A stretch of DNA of 64,000 nt from DASQPA01 sp963757335 (lineage in GTDB: Bacteria > Acidobacteriota > Thermoanaerobaculia > Multivoradales > UBA5704): the NCBI GenBank assembly GCA_963757335.1, contig CAVWRJ010000023.1:62001-126000 (forward strand), written 5' to 3'. Of this stretch, positions 29,916 through 39,268 are shown in pieces. The translations under genes and the position numbers were made by a program. Below the pieces are notes generated by a model. The model made no database searches. It was not told where the DNA came from and saw only the letters and a list, made by a program, of their open reading frames with translations. Position 1 is the stretch's first letter. Every line of letters starts with the position of its first letter.

Positions 29916-30728
29916 ATGAAGCGACTCCTGACCGCCGCCGTAGGGGTGCCGATCGTCCTCGCGGCCGTCTTCCTCCTGCCCGTTGCCTGGTTCTTCGTCT
30001 TCATGGCCCTCCTCGTTCTGGGGGCGACCTTCGAATACATCAAGATCGTCCAGCCGCGGGCTCCGCACGCCCCCCTGGCGCTCCTCTTCGTCCTCGTCCC
30101 CCTGGTTGGCGCCGGCCTGACCTATGCGCTCTCCCCCGGCCGGGGCGGTCCGCAGGCGGTCTATCTCTTCGCCGTCTTCCTCGCCGCCTCGGTCGGGCTG
30201 GGGAGCCTCGTGCTCTTCGCCCGCATTCCTCTGGAGGAGACGATCGCGAGCCTCGGGCTCCTCGGCTTCGGTACCCCCTACCTCGCCCTGCCGCTCGCCA
30301 GCATCTGCCTGCTGCAGCAGAAGGACCCCTGGCTCGTCTTCCTCCTGATGGCGATCGTCTGGCTGGGCGACACCGCGGCCTACTATGCCGGCTCGCGGTT
30401 GGGGAAGCACCGGATGGCGCCGACCATCTCCCCCAAGAAGAGCTGGGAGGGGGCGGCGGCCGGCTTTCTCACCTCGGTCGTCGCGGCGGCGGTCTGGTCG
30501 GTCTGCCGGCTCGGCCGGCTCCACCCCGGGCTCCTCGCGGTCGCCGCTCTGACCGCCGTCGCGTCGCAGGTCGGGGACCTGGTCGAGTCGATGATCAAGC
30601 GCGGCTCCGGGGTCAAGGACTCGGGGAGCCTGCTCCCCGGCCACGGCGGGGTGCTCGACCGGATCGACGCCATGCTCTTCGGCGCCCCGGTCCTCTTCGC
30701 TGGCGTGCTCCTGGGCGCCCTGCAATAA
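29916..30728 (+). CDS. cdsA: Phosphatidate cytidylyltransferase
   Basis: 270 aa with about seven membrane helices. It makes CDP-diacylglycerol from phosphatidic acid and CTP. The family signature near the C-terminus is complete: SQVGDLVESMIKRGSGVKDS, then LLPGHGGVLDRIDAMLF. WLGDTAAYYAGSRLGKH and SPKKSWEGAAAGF are the mid-protein motifs. It sits between uppS and rseP, as in many bacteria, although dxr, often found between cdsA and rseP, is absent here. Confidence 0.95.
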   Translation: MKRLLTAAVGVPIVLAAVFLLPVAWFFVFMALLVLGATFEYIKIVQPRAPHAPLALLFVLVPLVGAGLTYALSPGRGGPQAVYLFAVFLAASVGLGSLVLFARIPLEETIASLGLLGFGTPYLALPLASICLLQQKDPWLVFLLMAIVWLGDTAAYYAGSRLGKHRMAPTISPKKSWEGAAAGFLTSVVAAAVWSVCRLGRLHPGLLAVAALTAVASQVGDLVESMIKRGSGVKDSGSLLPGHGGVLDRIDAMLFGAPVLFAGVLLGALQ

Positions 30729-30797
30729 GATCCGCAGAGGGTCCGTTATACTTACCTGCCCCTACGGCTCCCTCTAGCGCTCGGAGACCTCCCGCCC

Positions 30798-32117
30798 ATG
30801 TTGAACTTTCTCATCACCCCCGTCTCCTTCGCCTTCGCCCTGGGCGTCATCATCTTCGTGCACGAGTCCGGTCACCTCCTGGTGGCGAAGGCGTTCGGGG
30901 TCAAGGTGCTCACCTTCTCCCTGGGGTTCGGCAAGACCCTCTGGTCCTTCACCCGCGGCGAGACCGAGTACCGGATCTCGGTCCTCCCCTTGGGCGGCTA
31001 CGTGCGGCTCTCTGGGGAGAACCCCGAAGAGGCGACGACCGATCCCCGCGAGTTCCAGAACAAGCCGCGCTGGCAGCGGGTGCTGGTCTACGTCGCCGGC
31101 CCGGCGATGAACATCATCCTCGCCGTCGTCCTCTTCGCCTCTCTCTTCATCGTGGGGATCGCGGTGCCCAACATCACCGCCATCCCGGCCCTCGTGGGCT
31201 CGGTCGAGCCGGGCTCCTCGGCGGCGGCCGCCGGCATCCAGCGCGGCGACCGCATCCTTTCGGTCAAGGGCAAGGCGGTCAGCAACTGGGAGGACGTCGG
31301 CTTCGAGCTTCTCGCCTCGCCGGGCAAGGCGGTCCCCATGGTCGTCGAGCGGGCGGGGAAGAGCTTCAACGCCGTCGTCACCCCGGTGCGCGACGCCAAG
31401 TACGAGGTCGGAGACTGGGCCGGCATCTTCCCCAGCGTCCACCCGCAGATCACCGCGGTGAGCGGGGGGACGCCGGCCGAGGCCGCGGGCTTCCGCTCGG
31501 GGGACGAAATCCGGGCGGTCGACGGCCGGCCGATCGCCGACAGCAAGGACTTCGTCCAGTACGTCGAGAAGCGGGCCGGGGTGCGGATCCTGGTGCAGGT
31601 CTTGCGGGACGGCGCCATCCGCACGATCCCCGTCGTGCCGCGAAACGACGGCGGCCGCGGGGTGATCGGGATCGGTATCGGCCTCTTCCAGCGCTACAGC
31701 CCGGGCCGGGCGGTGATCGAGAGCGTGCGCTACAACGTCGAGATCGTCGAGCGCACCTTCCAGATGATCGGGAAGATCTTCACCCGCGACATTTCGGCCA
31801 AGAGCGCTTTAGCCGGGCCGATCGAGATCGCGGCCCAGACCGGCGCCGCGGCCCGGGTCGGCTTCAAGCAGCTCCTCCACCTGATGGGCTTCCTCTCGAT
31901 CAGCATCGCGATCTTGAACCTGATGCCGATCCCCATCCTGGACGGCGGCCAGATCTTCATCCTCACGATCGAAGGGGTCATCCGGCGCGACCTCTCGCTC
32001 CGTTTCAAGGAGATCATCACCCAGGTCGGCTTCGTCATGATCCTCCTCCTGATGGTCGTGGTGATATGGTTCGACGTCACGAAGCATCTGCCCAAAGGAC
32101 TGCTGCCCGGCTCGTAG
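30798..32117 (+). CDS. rseP: Site-2 intramembrane metalloprotease RseP
   Basis: 439 aa. The first helix carries the zinc site HESGH (H22, E23, H26). LPLGGYVRLSGENPEE follows. Two PDZ domains (about 120-195 and 205-285) are marked by SSAAAAGIQRGDRILSVKGK and PAEAAGFRSGDEIRAVDGR. The second metal ligand is in LMPIPILDGGQIF near residue 375. It cleaves anti-sigma factors and leftover signal peptides within the inner membrane. The 439-aa length fits the two-PDZ class. It ends the truA-uppS-cdsA-rseP group. Confidence 0.95.
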   Translation: MLNFLITPVSFAFALGVIIFVHESGHLLVAKAFGVKVLTFSLGFGKTLWSFTRGETEYRISVLPLGGYVRLSGENPEEATTDPREFQNKPRWQRVLVYVAGPAMNIILAVVLFASLFIVGIAVPNITAIPALVGSVEPGSSAAAAGIQRGDRILSVKGKAVSNWEDVGFELLASPGKAVPMVVERAGKSFNAVVTPVRDAKYEVGDWAGIFPSVHPQITAVSGGTPAEAAGFRSGDEIRAVDGRPIADSKDFVQYVEKRAGVRILVQVLRDGAIRTIPVVPRNDGGRGVIGIGIGLFQRYSPGRAVIESVRYNVEIVERTFQMIGKIFTRDISAKSALAGPIEIAAQTGAAARVGFKQLLHLMGFLSISIAILNLMPIPILDGGQIFILTIEGVIRRDLSLRFKEIITQVGFVMILLLMVVVIWFDVTKHLPKGLLPGS

Positions 32118-32183
32118 AGGGCGGCGCGAAGAACCCGGATAACTCCGGATCACTCTGGATCACCGATCCCCGAGAGGACGTTC

Positions 32184-32705
32184 ATGGGACCGATCTCGAT
32201 TGGCGACGAAGCGCCGAACTTCGACTTGACCTCGACCGAGGATGCCCTCCTCATGCTGCGGGACGAGATCATCCAGACCGCCATCGTCCTCTACTTCTTC
32301 GCCGACCCCGCGGCGGACCGGACCGGCCGCGACTTGGACGCCCTGAACCAGAGCCTCGACCCCCTGGGCCGCCTGCGCGCCCGGGTGCTCGGCGTCTCGC
32401 CGGCCAAGATCGACGCCTTGAAAAAGCTTCAGGCGCAGAGCGCAAGCTCCTCTTCCCGCTCCTCCACGACGACCGCGACTTCTCGGCCCGCTACGGGGTC
32501 GCGCCGCCGGTCGGAGGGCCAGACCGCACAGCCCGCCCTGGTCGTCGTCAGCCGCCGGCAGCGGGTCCTCTGGCTCGCCAACTCGGTGGCCGACGTTTCG
32601 GCAACCCTCCCCGAGGTGCTGAAGCTCCTGAAGGCGCAGCCCTCGCCCACCGCGAGCTATCCCAAGAAGGTCATCAACCGGCTGATCGACCGCTGGGTCA
32701 ACTGA
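32184..32705 (+). CDS. Peroxiredoxin-like (AhpC/TSA) protein with two compensating frame breaks
   Basis: The start SIGDEAPNFDLTSTE is a thioredoxin-fold peroxiredoxin opening, but IVLYFFADPAADRTGRDLDA lacks the catalytic Cys (P-A-A in place of TxxC). In the middle, the read frame becomes a Ser/Thr-rich string, while the other frame reads KLLFPLLHDDRDFSARYGV, a typical peroxiredoxin segment. The original frame resumes at QPALVVVSRRQRVLW. Hence one base is off near 32434-32440 and is compensated near 32515-32545. This may be two assembly indels or a decaying gene. Even when corrected, it may be inactive because the peroxidatic Cys is missing. Confidence 0.6.
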   Translation: MGPISIGDEAPNFDLTSTEDALLMLRDEIIQTAIVLYFFADPAADRTGRDLDALNQSLDPLGRLRARVLGVSPAKIDALKKLQAQSASSSSRSSTTTATSRPATGSRRRSEGQTAQPALVVVSRRQRVLWLANSVADVSATLPEVLKLLKAQPSPTASYPKKVINRLIDRWVN

Positions 32706-32726
32706 CGCTCCGCCGCTTCCCCAGCA

Positions 32727-32830
32727 GGCCGGTACTGGGTCCTTTTGAACCTGCGGGCGGTCTCCTTCGGGCGCTCCGCGCAGCCAGTCGCCCGTCCGCG
32801 GATTTCAAACGGACCCCGTACCCGCAGGCC
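32727..32830 (+). repeat. Dispersed palindromic element, copy 4
   Basis: Complete copy. Core 32749-32801 with CTCCTTCGGGCGCTCCGCGC. The arms are GGTACTGGGTCCTTTTGAAC (32731-32750) and, on the other side, TTTCAAACGGACCCCGTACC, and they pair along most of their length. Both arms differ from copies 1 and 3 yet stay complementary. It starts 22 nt after the stop of the peroxiredoxin-like gene. Confidence 0.9.
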
Positions 32831-32891
32831 CGCGCTCCGAGTTGAGCTTTTGGGATCGGTGTTAAGATTACGTCGTTCCCGGAGCCCCAAC

Positions 32892-33323
32892 TTGGACGAT
32901 CAAAAGCGCAAAGAGTTCCGCCATCTCTTGAGCACGCTCGACGTCGATCGCGAGCAGAGCCGCTTTCAAGAGCGTGATCGGAAGATTGAGAAAAACCGAT
33001 ATATCTATCGATTCGAGGAGCTGTTGCGCGAGGTCATCCTGCCGACGCTCCGCGAGCTCGTGCTCGACCTCGAGAAGAACGGTCATCTGACCCGTCTGAC
33101 CAAGAAGTCGCCCGAGCGGCTCCGGCTCGACGTGCAGATCGAGACCCGGGCGGTCCGCCGGGGCACCCTGGAGATCGGCCTCCATCCGGCCGAGCCCGGC
33201 AAGGTGAAGGTGGACTACTCCTGGGGACTCCAGGCCGGAACCCCCGAGGTCTACCCTTTAGAGCAGGTCGACGGCGGCCTCGTCGCCGGGTGCCTGCTGA
33301 AGCTGCTCAAGAGCTTGACGTAA
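32892..33323 (+). CDS. Hypothetical protein, about 143 aa
   Basis: No family is recognised. TTG at 32892 is favoured: GGAG lies 7 nt upstream and the in-frame codons before it fall inside the repeat element. The N-terminal half is highly charged and helical (KEFRHLLSTLDVDREQSRFQ, EELLREVILPTLRELVLDLE). The C-terminal half is beta-like (LRLDVQIETRAVRRGTLEIG) and ends in VAGCLLKLLKSL. There is no signal peptide or membrane segment. It is 68 nt upstream of the aminotransferase gene in the same direction. Confidence 0.6.
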   Translation: MDDQKRKEFRHLLSTLDVDREQSRFQERDRKIEKNRYIYRFEELLREVILPTLRELVLDLEKNGHLTRLTKKSPERLRLDVQIETRAVRRGTLEIGLHPAEPGKVKVDYSWGLQAGTPEVYPLEQVDGGLVAGCLLKLLKSLT

Positions 33324-33391
33324 GGCTCCCCTCCTCTACCCCCTTCCGGGCCGCGCGGACACCCTGGGATATGAGATAGTTTCTCGCCATC

Positions 33392-34717
33392 ATGGAGACC
33401 GCACGCATCGCTTCCGACCTCCTGGAGCTGGCCCGCGACCCCGGGTCCGCGCCGGGCCGCCGCGCATCCACCATGGCCGCTGGGCTCGTCGGCTCGGAGA
33501 TCCTGAAGATCGCCTCCGAGATCCGCGCCCTGGTGGCGGGGGGGCGGGCGGTCTGCAATCTGACGGTGGGGGACTTCGACCCCCGGCAGTTCCCCATCCC
33601 CGAGCGCCTGGAGACCGCGATCGAGGCGGCTCTCCGCCACGGCGAGACCAACTATCCGCCGTCGGACGGCGTGCTCCGGCTCCGCCAGGCGGTCCAGCGC
33701 TTCTACGCGCGCGAGCTGGGCCTCGCCTACCCGGAGGAGTCGGTGCTCATCGCGGGCGGCGCCCGGCCGATCATCTACTGCCTCTTCCGCACCGTCTGCG
33801 ATCCCGGCGACCGCATCGTCTACCCCGTCCCGAGCTGGAACAACAACCACTACGTCCATCTGGTGGACGGGGTGGGGGTGCCGGTCCCCTGCCGGCCGGA
33901 GGACGGTTTCCTGCCCACCCGGGAAGCGCTCCGCGAGTCGCTCCCGGGAGCCCGCCTCCTCTGCCTCAACTCGCCGCTCAACCCGGCCGGCACCGCCATC
34001 GGGCGCGGGGCGCTCCTCGGGGTCTGCGAGGCGATTCTGGAGGAGAACGAGGCGCGCGGCCGGCGGGGCGAGCGGCCGCTCTACCTCATGTACGACCAGA
34101 TCTACTGGATGCTCCGCTCGGCCGGAACCGAGCACGTGACCCCGCCCGGGCTCCTGCCCGAGATGGCGCGCTACACGGTCTTCGTCGACGGCATCAGCAA
34201 GGCCTTCGCGGCGACCGGCGTCCGGGTCGGCTGGACCCTGGGGCCGGTCGACCTCATCGCCCGCATGTCGGCGGTCCTCGGCCATGTCGGCGCCTGGGCG
34301 CCGCGCGCCGAGCAGGTGGCGACCGTCGCTCTCCTCGACGATCCGGCGGCGATCCGCGACTTCCACGCCGGCTTCCAGTCCGGCATCGAGGAGCGCCTCG
34401 GCCTCCTCCATCAGGGCCTCCAGGCGATGAAGCAGCGCGGCCTCCCGGTCGACAACCTGCCGCCGGCCGGCGGCATCTACCTCTCCGCCCGCATCGCCCC
34501 GTTCGGCCGCACGACCCCCGCCGGGGCCACCCTCGCGACCAACGAGGAGATCCGCCGCTACCTCCTCGAAGCGGCGGGGATCGGGGTCGTCCCCTTCCAG
34601 GCCTTCGGGGTGCCGGAGGACAGCGGCTGGTTCCGCATGAGCGTGGGCGCCGTCAGCCCGGCGGAGATCGAAGCCGCCCTGCCGCGCCTCGCCGATGCTC
34701 TCGCGGCGCTCCGCTAA
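33392..34717 (+). CDS. Class I/II PLP-dependent aminotransferase
   Basis: 441 aa fold-type I enzyme. NLTVGDFDPRQFPIPE, HGETNYPPSDGVLRLRQAV, YPVPSWNNNHYVHL, LNSPLNPAGTAI, YDQIYW, and the PLP lysine in VFVDGISKAFAATGVRVGW are in the order of aspartate/aromatic aminotransferases. The final Arg for the substrate carboxylate is in SGWFRMSVGA. The acceptor is not predictable. Its 3' end overlaps the convergent nfo gene by 4 nt. Confidence 0.92.
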   Translation: METARIASDLLELARDPGSAPGRRASTMAAGLVGSEILKIASEIRALVAGGRAVCNLTVGDFDPRQFPIPERLETAIEAALRHGETNYPPSDGVLRLRQAVQRFYARELGLAYPEESVLIAGGARPIIYCLFRTVCDPGDRIVYPVPSWNNNHYVHLVDGVGVPVPCRPEDGFLPTREALRESLPGARLLCLNSPLNPAGTAIGRGALLGVCEAILEENEARGRRGERPLYLMYDQIYWMLRSAGTEHVTPPGLLPEMARYTVFVDGISKAFAATGVRVGWTLGPVDLIARMSAVLGHVGAWAPRAEQVATVALLDDPAAIRDFHAGFQSGIEERLGLLHQGLQAMKQRGLPVDNLPPAGGIYLSARIAPFGRTTPAGATLATNEEIRRYLLEAAGIGVVPFQAFGVPEDSGWFRMSVGAVSPAEIEAALPRLADALAALR

Positions 34718-35820
34718 CGGCGCCTCGCCGGCGCGCGGCGCCGGCCCCTCTTCTTCTCCTGCCCAGGCAGCAGCCCGCGGAGCACCGCCAGGTCCCGGCG
34801 GTGGCCGGCCATCTCCTCTTCCGGGTCGGTCTCGACGACCATGGGGATCTCCCGCAGCCGCGGGTCGTTCAGTAACCTTTCGAACATGGGGAGGCCGATT
34901 TCGCCCTCACCGATGTGAGAGTGGCGGTCGCGGCGCGAGGCGAAGGGGCGCAGCGAGTCGTTGACGTGGAAGCCGCCGACCGAGCCCAAGCCGATGCGCT
35001 CGGCGAGCTCGGCCACGAACTCCCCGTAGCCCGACTCCTCGTGGATGGCGTAGCCGGCGGCAAAGGCGTGGCAGGTGTCGATGCAGACCCCCACCCGCTC
35101 CGGCGCCGCCACCCGGGCGCGGATCTCGGCCAGGTGCTCCAGGCGGTACCCGAGGCAGGTCCCCTGGCCGGCGGTGTTCTCCAGGAGCACCCGGGTGCGG
35201 ATCCCCGGCAGCTCGCCGAGCACCCGGTCGAGCGACTCCGCCACCCGCCCGATCCCCGTCTCCTCCCCGGCGCCCAAGTGCGCCCCAGGATGGAGGACGA
35301 GGCCGTCGACCCCCAGCCGGGAGCAGCGGGTGAGCTCGTCGGCGAGCCCCTCCCGCGAGCGCGCCAGGATGAGAGGGTCGGTCGCCGACAGATTGATGAG
35401 ATAGGAGGCATGGGCGAGGAGCGGCCCGATCCCACTCCCAGCGCGAGCGCCCTGGAAGTTCGCGACCTCCGCTTCCAGAAGCTCCTTGCCCCGCCACTGG
35501 CTGGCGTTCTTGACGAAGATCTGAATCGCGCCGCAGGCGAGCTCGGCGCCCCGCGTGTAGGCGTTCGTAAGGCCGCCGGCGACGGAGACGTGGACGCCGA
35601 GGAGTGGTTGCCCCCCGCTCACAGCGATGGAGCGCACGCCGCCGTCGTCGGTGCGACCGTCCCGGGGTTCGAGCCACTTCGCCATCCCCAGGCCGACTTC
35701 CTCCGCCGAGAGCGTCCGACCCGCCACAGCGTCCGCGAGCCCCTGGTCGATGTCCCGGCGAACGTGGGTCGGGTACTGGATGTCGTCCGGGGCTGACTCG
35801 GCTGCCGAAGTGGCATTCAT
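34714..35820 (-). CDS. nfo: Endonuclease IV with an antitoxin-like N-terminal extension
   Basis: The last ~295 residues are an AP-endonuclease TIM barrel: LLGVHVSVAGGLTNAY, IQIFVKNASQWRGKEL, LVLHPGAHLGAG, RVLLENTAGQGTCLGYR, VGVCIDTCHAFAAGYAI, GFHVNDSLRPFASRRDRH and IPMVVETDPE. These supply the His/Glu/Asp ligands for three zinc ions; it cuts DNA at abasic sites. The first ~55 residues (PTHVRRDIDQGLADAVAGRT, LSAEEVGLGMAKWL) match small TA antitoxins instead, with no stop between. A GTG just before SGGQPLLG could be the true nfo start. So this is either a fusion, or two genes joined by a lost stop. Confidence 0.85.
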   Translation of the reverse strand: MNATSAAESAPDDIQYPTHVRRDIDQGLADAVAGRTLSAEEVGLGMAKWLEPRDGRTDDGGVRSIAVSGGQPLLGVHVSVAGGLTNAYTRGAELACGAIQIFVKNASQWRGKELLEAEVANFQGARAGSGIGPLLAHASYLINLSATDPLILARSREGLADELTRCSRLGVDGLVLHPGAHLGAGEETGIGRVAESLDRVLGELPGIRTRVLLENTAGQGTCLGYRLEHLAEIRARVAAPERVGVCIDTCHAFAAGYAIHEESGYGEFVAELAERIGLGSVGGFHVNDSLRPFASRRDRHSHIGEGEIGLPMFERLLNDPRLREIPMVVETDPEEEMAGHRRDLAVLRGLLPGQEKKRGRRRAPARRR

Positions 35821-35947
35821 GGAGGCATCTTACCTCAGCGGTTTGGAGGGCCTCGGGAAAACACGAGAAGGCCCAGGCACCGCGCTTCGCCTCCGCGGCT
35901 GCAAGATCGTTGACCCAGGTGCCAGCCGTTTTGTCAAGGGCATACTG

Positions 35948-36385
35948 CTAATAGTTGAGAGCTTTCCTAAGGGTAGCTCGGATGCCTCCCTTATCGGGCA
36001 AAGGCTTCGTGGGAGTGTCAGGGTAGTTCATGCACCAGACCCCTTCTATCTCGAGATCAGGACAGCTCTTAACGTGGGCGAACCGATGGCCAGCCTCGTA
36101 GGCACTATCGGGATCGACAACTTTAGGAAAACCGCTGCCACTTATGAGGGCCTTTTCTGCAGTCAGGTACGCGGCCAGAAGTCCGACCCCATTCGCCTGC
36201 GGGAGAATGTAAATTTTTTCCGTGTTCCAATCTACTCCCTTGTCGCATTGCGCCTGGAAGTCCTTGCGATACTTGGATTTCAAGGTGACGCGAGTGTTAT
36301 ACTCGATCATAAGGAGCAGCGCTCCATCCTGGATGGCATTGACCAGTTCTTCCAGTGCATCTTCGACGTTCCAACTAGTTGGCAT
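35948..36385 (-). CDS. Orphan protein, 145 aa
   Basis: No known family is recognised. The ATG at 36385 has an excellent site (GGGAGGTC, 5 nt away). The sequence starts TSWNVEDALEELVNAIQDGA and has KIYILPQANGVGLLAAYLTA, then VWCMNYPDTPTKPLPDKGG. It has no signal peptide. GC is clearly lower than in neighbours. It lies between nfo and the kinase gene, with 127 and 169 nt of gene-free DNA on either side; the left gap holds no clear signal. Confidence 0.6.
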   Translation of the reverse strand: MPTSWNVEDALEELVNAIQDGALLLMIEYNTRVTLKSKYRKDFQAQCDKGVDWNTEKIYILPQANGVGLLAAYLTAEKALISGSGFPKVVDPDSAYEAGHRFAHVKSCPDLEIEGVWCMNYPDTPTKPLPDKGGIRATLRKALNY

Positions 36386-36554
36386 GGGGACCTCCCTTTC
36401 TGTTATCCCTTTCAGGGATGTGGCAGATGCCACTTCTCAGACAACAACGATTCAGACCCGCAGTTCGTTGGTCTCCTCCCATCACGGGTAGGAGCGCTTC
36501 TACTTCAGACAACGAACGAAAGGCGGAATCCGAACAGGTGCTGAGCACGCTCTG

Positions 36555-39268
36555 TCAGGCCGCCTCGGTTGCACGCAGCAGTGAATCCCGAACCGCGCTG
36601 GCCATCGGTAGACGAAGGCGGGGGTCGGAGCTGAGCCCGCGCACGAGCAACTCCGCGATGGCCGAAGGACAATCGGGCCGAACCGTTCTTATGTCGGGAA
36701 TGCTGCCCCGAGCCAGGCTCCGAAGCGCCATACGGAGAGACTTGCCGGCGCATGGATGCCGGCCAGCGATCGATTCCCACAGCACGAGGTGCAGGCTCCA
36801 GAGATCCTGGGCCGGCGAGGGCGATGCACCCGCGAGCGCTTCCGGTGACAGGTAGAGGGGTGTCCCGACCACGTGCCCGGTGAGAGTCTTAGCGAGGTCA
36901 CTATCTTCACAAGCGTCCAGCTCGTCGCAGGCGTTACGCAGATCGAGTTGGGACTTCTCCGCGAGGTGCGCGAGGCCAAAATCGAGCAGCTTGGGGGTGC
37001 CGTCCGCAGCGAGTCCGATGTTGCTCGGCTTCACATCGCGGTGCAGGAGCCCCCGAGCGTGCATCACTTCGAGAGCCGCTGCCACGTCGGCCGTAAGCTG
37101 AAGCATTTTTCTCGGAGCTTGGGGTGTGGTCACCTGGGGGGCCAGGCTTCCTTGCGCGAGGTACTCAACGACTAGGACCGGGACTCCCCGCCAGGTCTCG
37201 AGCCCGAAGATCAACGCCAGATTGGGGTGGAGGAAGCCTGCCATCGATCGGGCTTCCCTGCGCAAGCGGACGAGAGCGTCCGCGCGAAGATGCGGCAGTG
37301 TCTTGAGCGCCACGACTCGCTCGAGCGCGAGGTCGAGGGCGCGATAGACGATTCCCATTCCACCCTTCCCGAGAACGGTCTCGAGCCGGAACTTCCCCGC
37401 CAGTTCATAAGGGATCGCGGCAGGGACCAACTCCTGGCCGCAGGCACATCGGCCCTCGGCCCGCTCCTCCACGCGTCCACAGCGTAGGCACTGACCCGCC
37501 GGCTGATCCACGATCCGAGGGTCACCGCCCAAGAACGGGGCGCGCTCGACGATCGTCTCCGTGGCCAGAGACGCGGCCGAGGCGAAGGCGGTGATAACCC
37601 GCTTCTCGTCTCTCGTGTAGGGCAGACCGCCACGCGCTCCGCCGAGGACCAGTAAGGCTTGCGGCTGGCCATCGATGCCGAGGACGGGCGCAATCAGATG
37701 AGCGTCGGCGTCGGCGACCCACTGGCGGTCGGCTTCGATCAGCCATGGGAACAACGAGTCGGGCCCCTCTTCGGCGACCGTCGCCGGCTCTTGTGAGGAA
37801 CCAACGAGTCGCGCGAAGGCGGAAGAGGAAGCCAGGGGTCGCAGGCCTCGCTCCACCCCCCGATAATTCTCTGGGCCATCGCGCAGGAGTAGAGTCGCGT
37901 GCTCTGCCGCCACGAGGTCGATGACGCAGCGGCTCACTGTCAAGCTGAGCTCCTGTGCCGAGCGGACCGTTTTCGCGTCGCGGCCGAAAGACGCGAGGAC
38001 GAGCGCCAGGTCTTGGCGCCCTCTCATTAAGAGTCCTTGGACAGGCCCCAGGAGGGTACCGCGCAAAGAAAAGGCAACCCAACCGAGAGCGGTCAAGGCG
38101 AGCAGAGCAGGACCAGGAGGTTGCAGCAGGATCGCGGTCAGCGGGCGAGCCCTCTGCCGGTACAGGTAGGACACCAGCAGGAAGCCCGGCAGGAGGCCCA
38201 GCACCGCCAGGCCGCGGCGGGCCAGCGTGAGGCGCGCCCCGCGGCGCAGGAGTAGCCGCAGGGGCAGGAGATGGTGGGTGACGACGGCGTAGGTCGTAGT
38301 CAACGGAAGGGTCAAGAGAAAACCATTGAGGACCACCGCGAGCCAGGCCCGACTTTCGGGTTGGGTCGAGTACTTGTCGAATGCCGGCGACAGAGTTGCC
38401 GCCACGACGGCTCCGAAGAGCGGCACAAACCCGAGCGCCAAGCCGGAAAGGAACCAGCGCACACGGCGTCGCTCGGTCGAGCCCGCGAGGCGGCTTCGCG
38501 CCCAGGCGACGAAGGGCGCCGGCAAACACGAGCCGCAGAGGAGCAGCCAGTAGAGGCTCGCGCGTTGCCTTAACAAGGTCGCTCCAGCGGCTAGAGCAAT
38601 GAGAGGGGAATCGGGTGCCAGGCGAGCCAGCACATTCAAAGCGCACAGGAGGAATCCCAAGAGACCCGTCGCCAGGACCGCGGCATCGACAACCCGAGCC
38701 CACCGGTCCAGCCGGACCACCCGTGGGAACTCACGGACGAATCGCCAGAGGAAGAACGCCAGGAAGGATCTGGTAGGAAGGCCGTGAAGACCGGCAACAG
38801 GGCCTTCGACGGCAGGAGAGGGGCTGCCAAGGGAAGAAACCTCTGCGAGGTGGCCGAGGCAATGCAAAGAAAACAGCCGCCCAGGGAGAGCACTCGCCGG
38901 TCGCGTCGGCCTGCGCGGCCGAGGACGACGCCGGCTCCGCCAAAAACAATGGCGGCGAGCAGAACGGGCAATGCCGGCAGAGGATTCCTGTCGGTTTCCC
39001 CGAAAAGCACTCCGAGGATCGCCAAGACGACCTGAGCGCCGGAAAAGAGAAACAGGGCGCGGAGCGCCCAGGGATGCCCAGGCACCTCGACGAGAGTGGC
39101 GGTGCTGGTGTTCCCCTGCAAGCTCAGTTGTTCAACCAATCTGAGACCGGCGACCGACTGGGTGAAAGGAGATCCGGCGAGCCGTTGATCGACCTCGTCC
39201 CAGTCGGTCACCGCCCCGTCCGCGACCGCGCCTGCTATGTGCTTCAAGAGCCGGGAAGGGTTAGGCAA
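36555..39268 (-). CDS. Membrane Ser/Thr protein kinase with GAF-like domain (frame broken near 38.78 kb)
   Basis: Starting at TTG 39268, the first ~165 residues (DWDEVDQRLAGSP, then membrane helices) run to PVFTAFLP. There the frame slips by one base (38768-38782), and the rest continues SFLAFFLWRFVREFPRVV in another frame to 36555. More helices follow, then a GAF-like region (SLTVSRCVIDLVAAEHATLL), a zinc knuckle CLRCGRVEERAEGRCACG, and a eukaryotic-type kinase: GKGGMGIVYRA, VALKTL, LLHRDVKPSNIGL, LLDFGLAHLAE, VGTPLYLSPEAL. The kinase domain is C-terminal, unlike most PknB proteins. It overlaps the sigma gene by 8 nt, so signal perception and transcription are probably linked. Confidence 0.82.
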
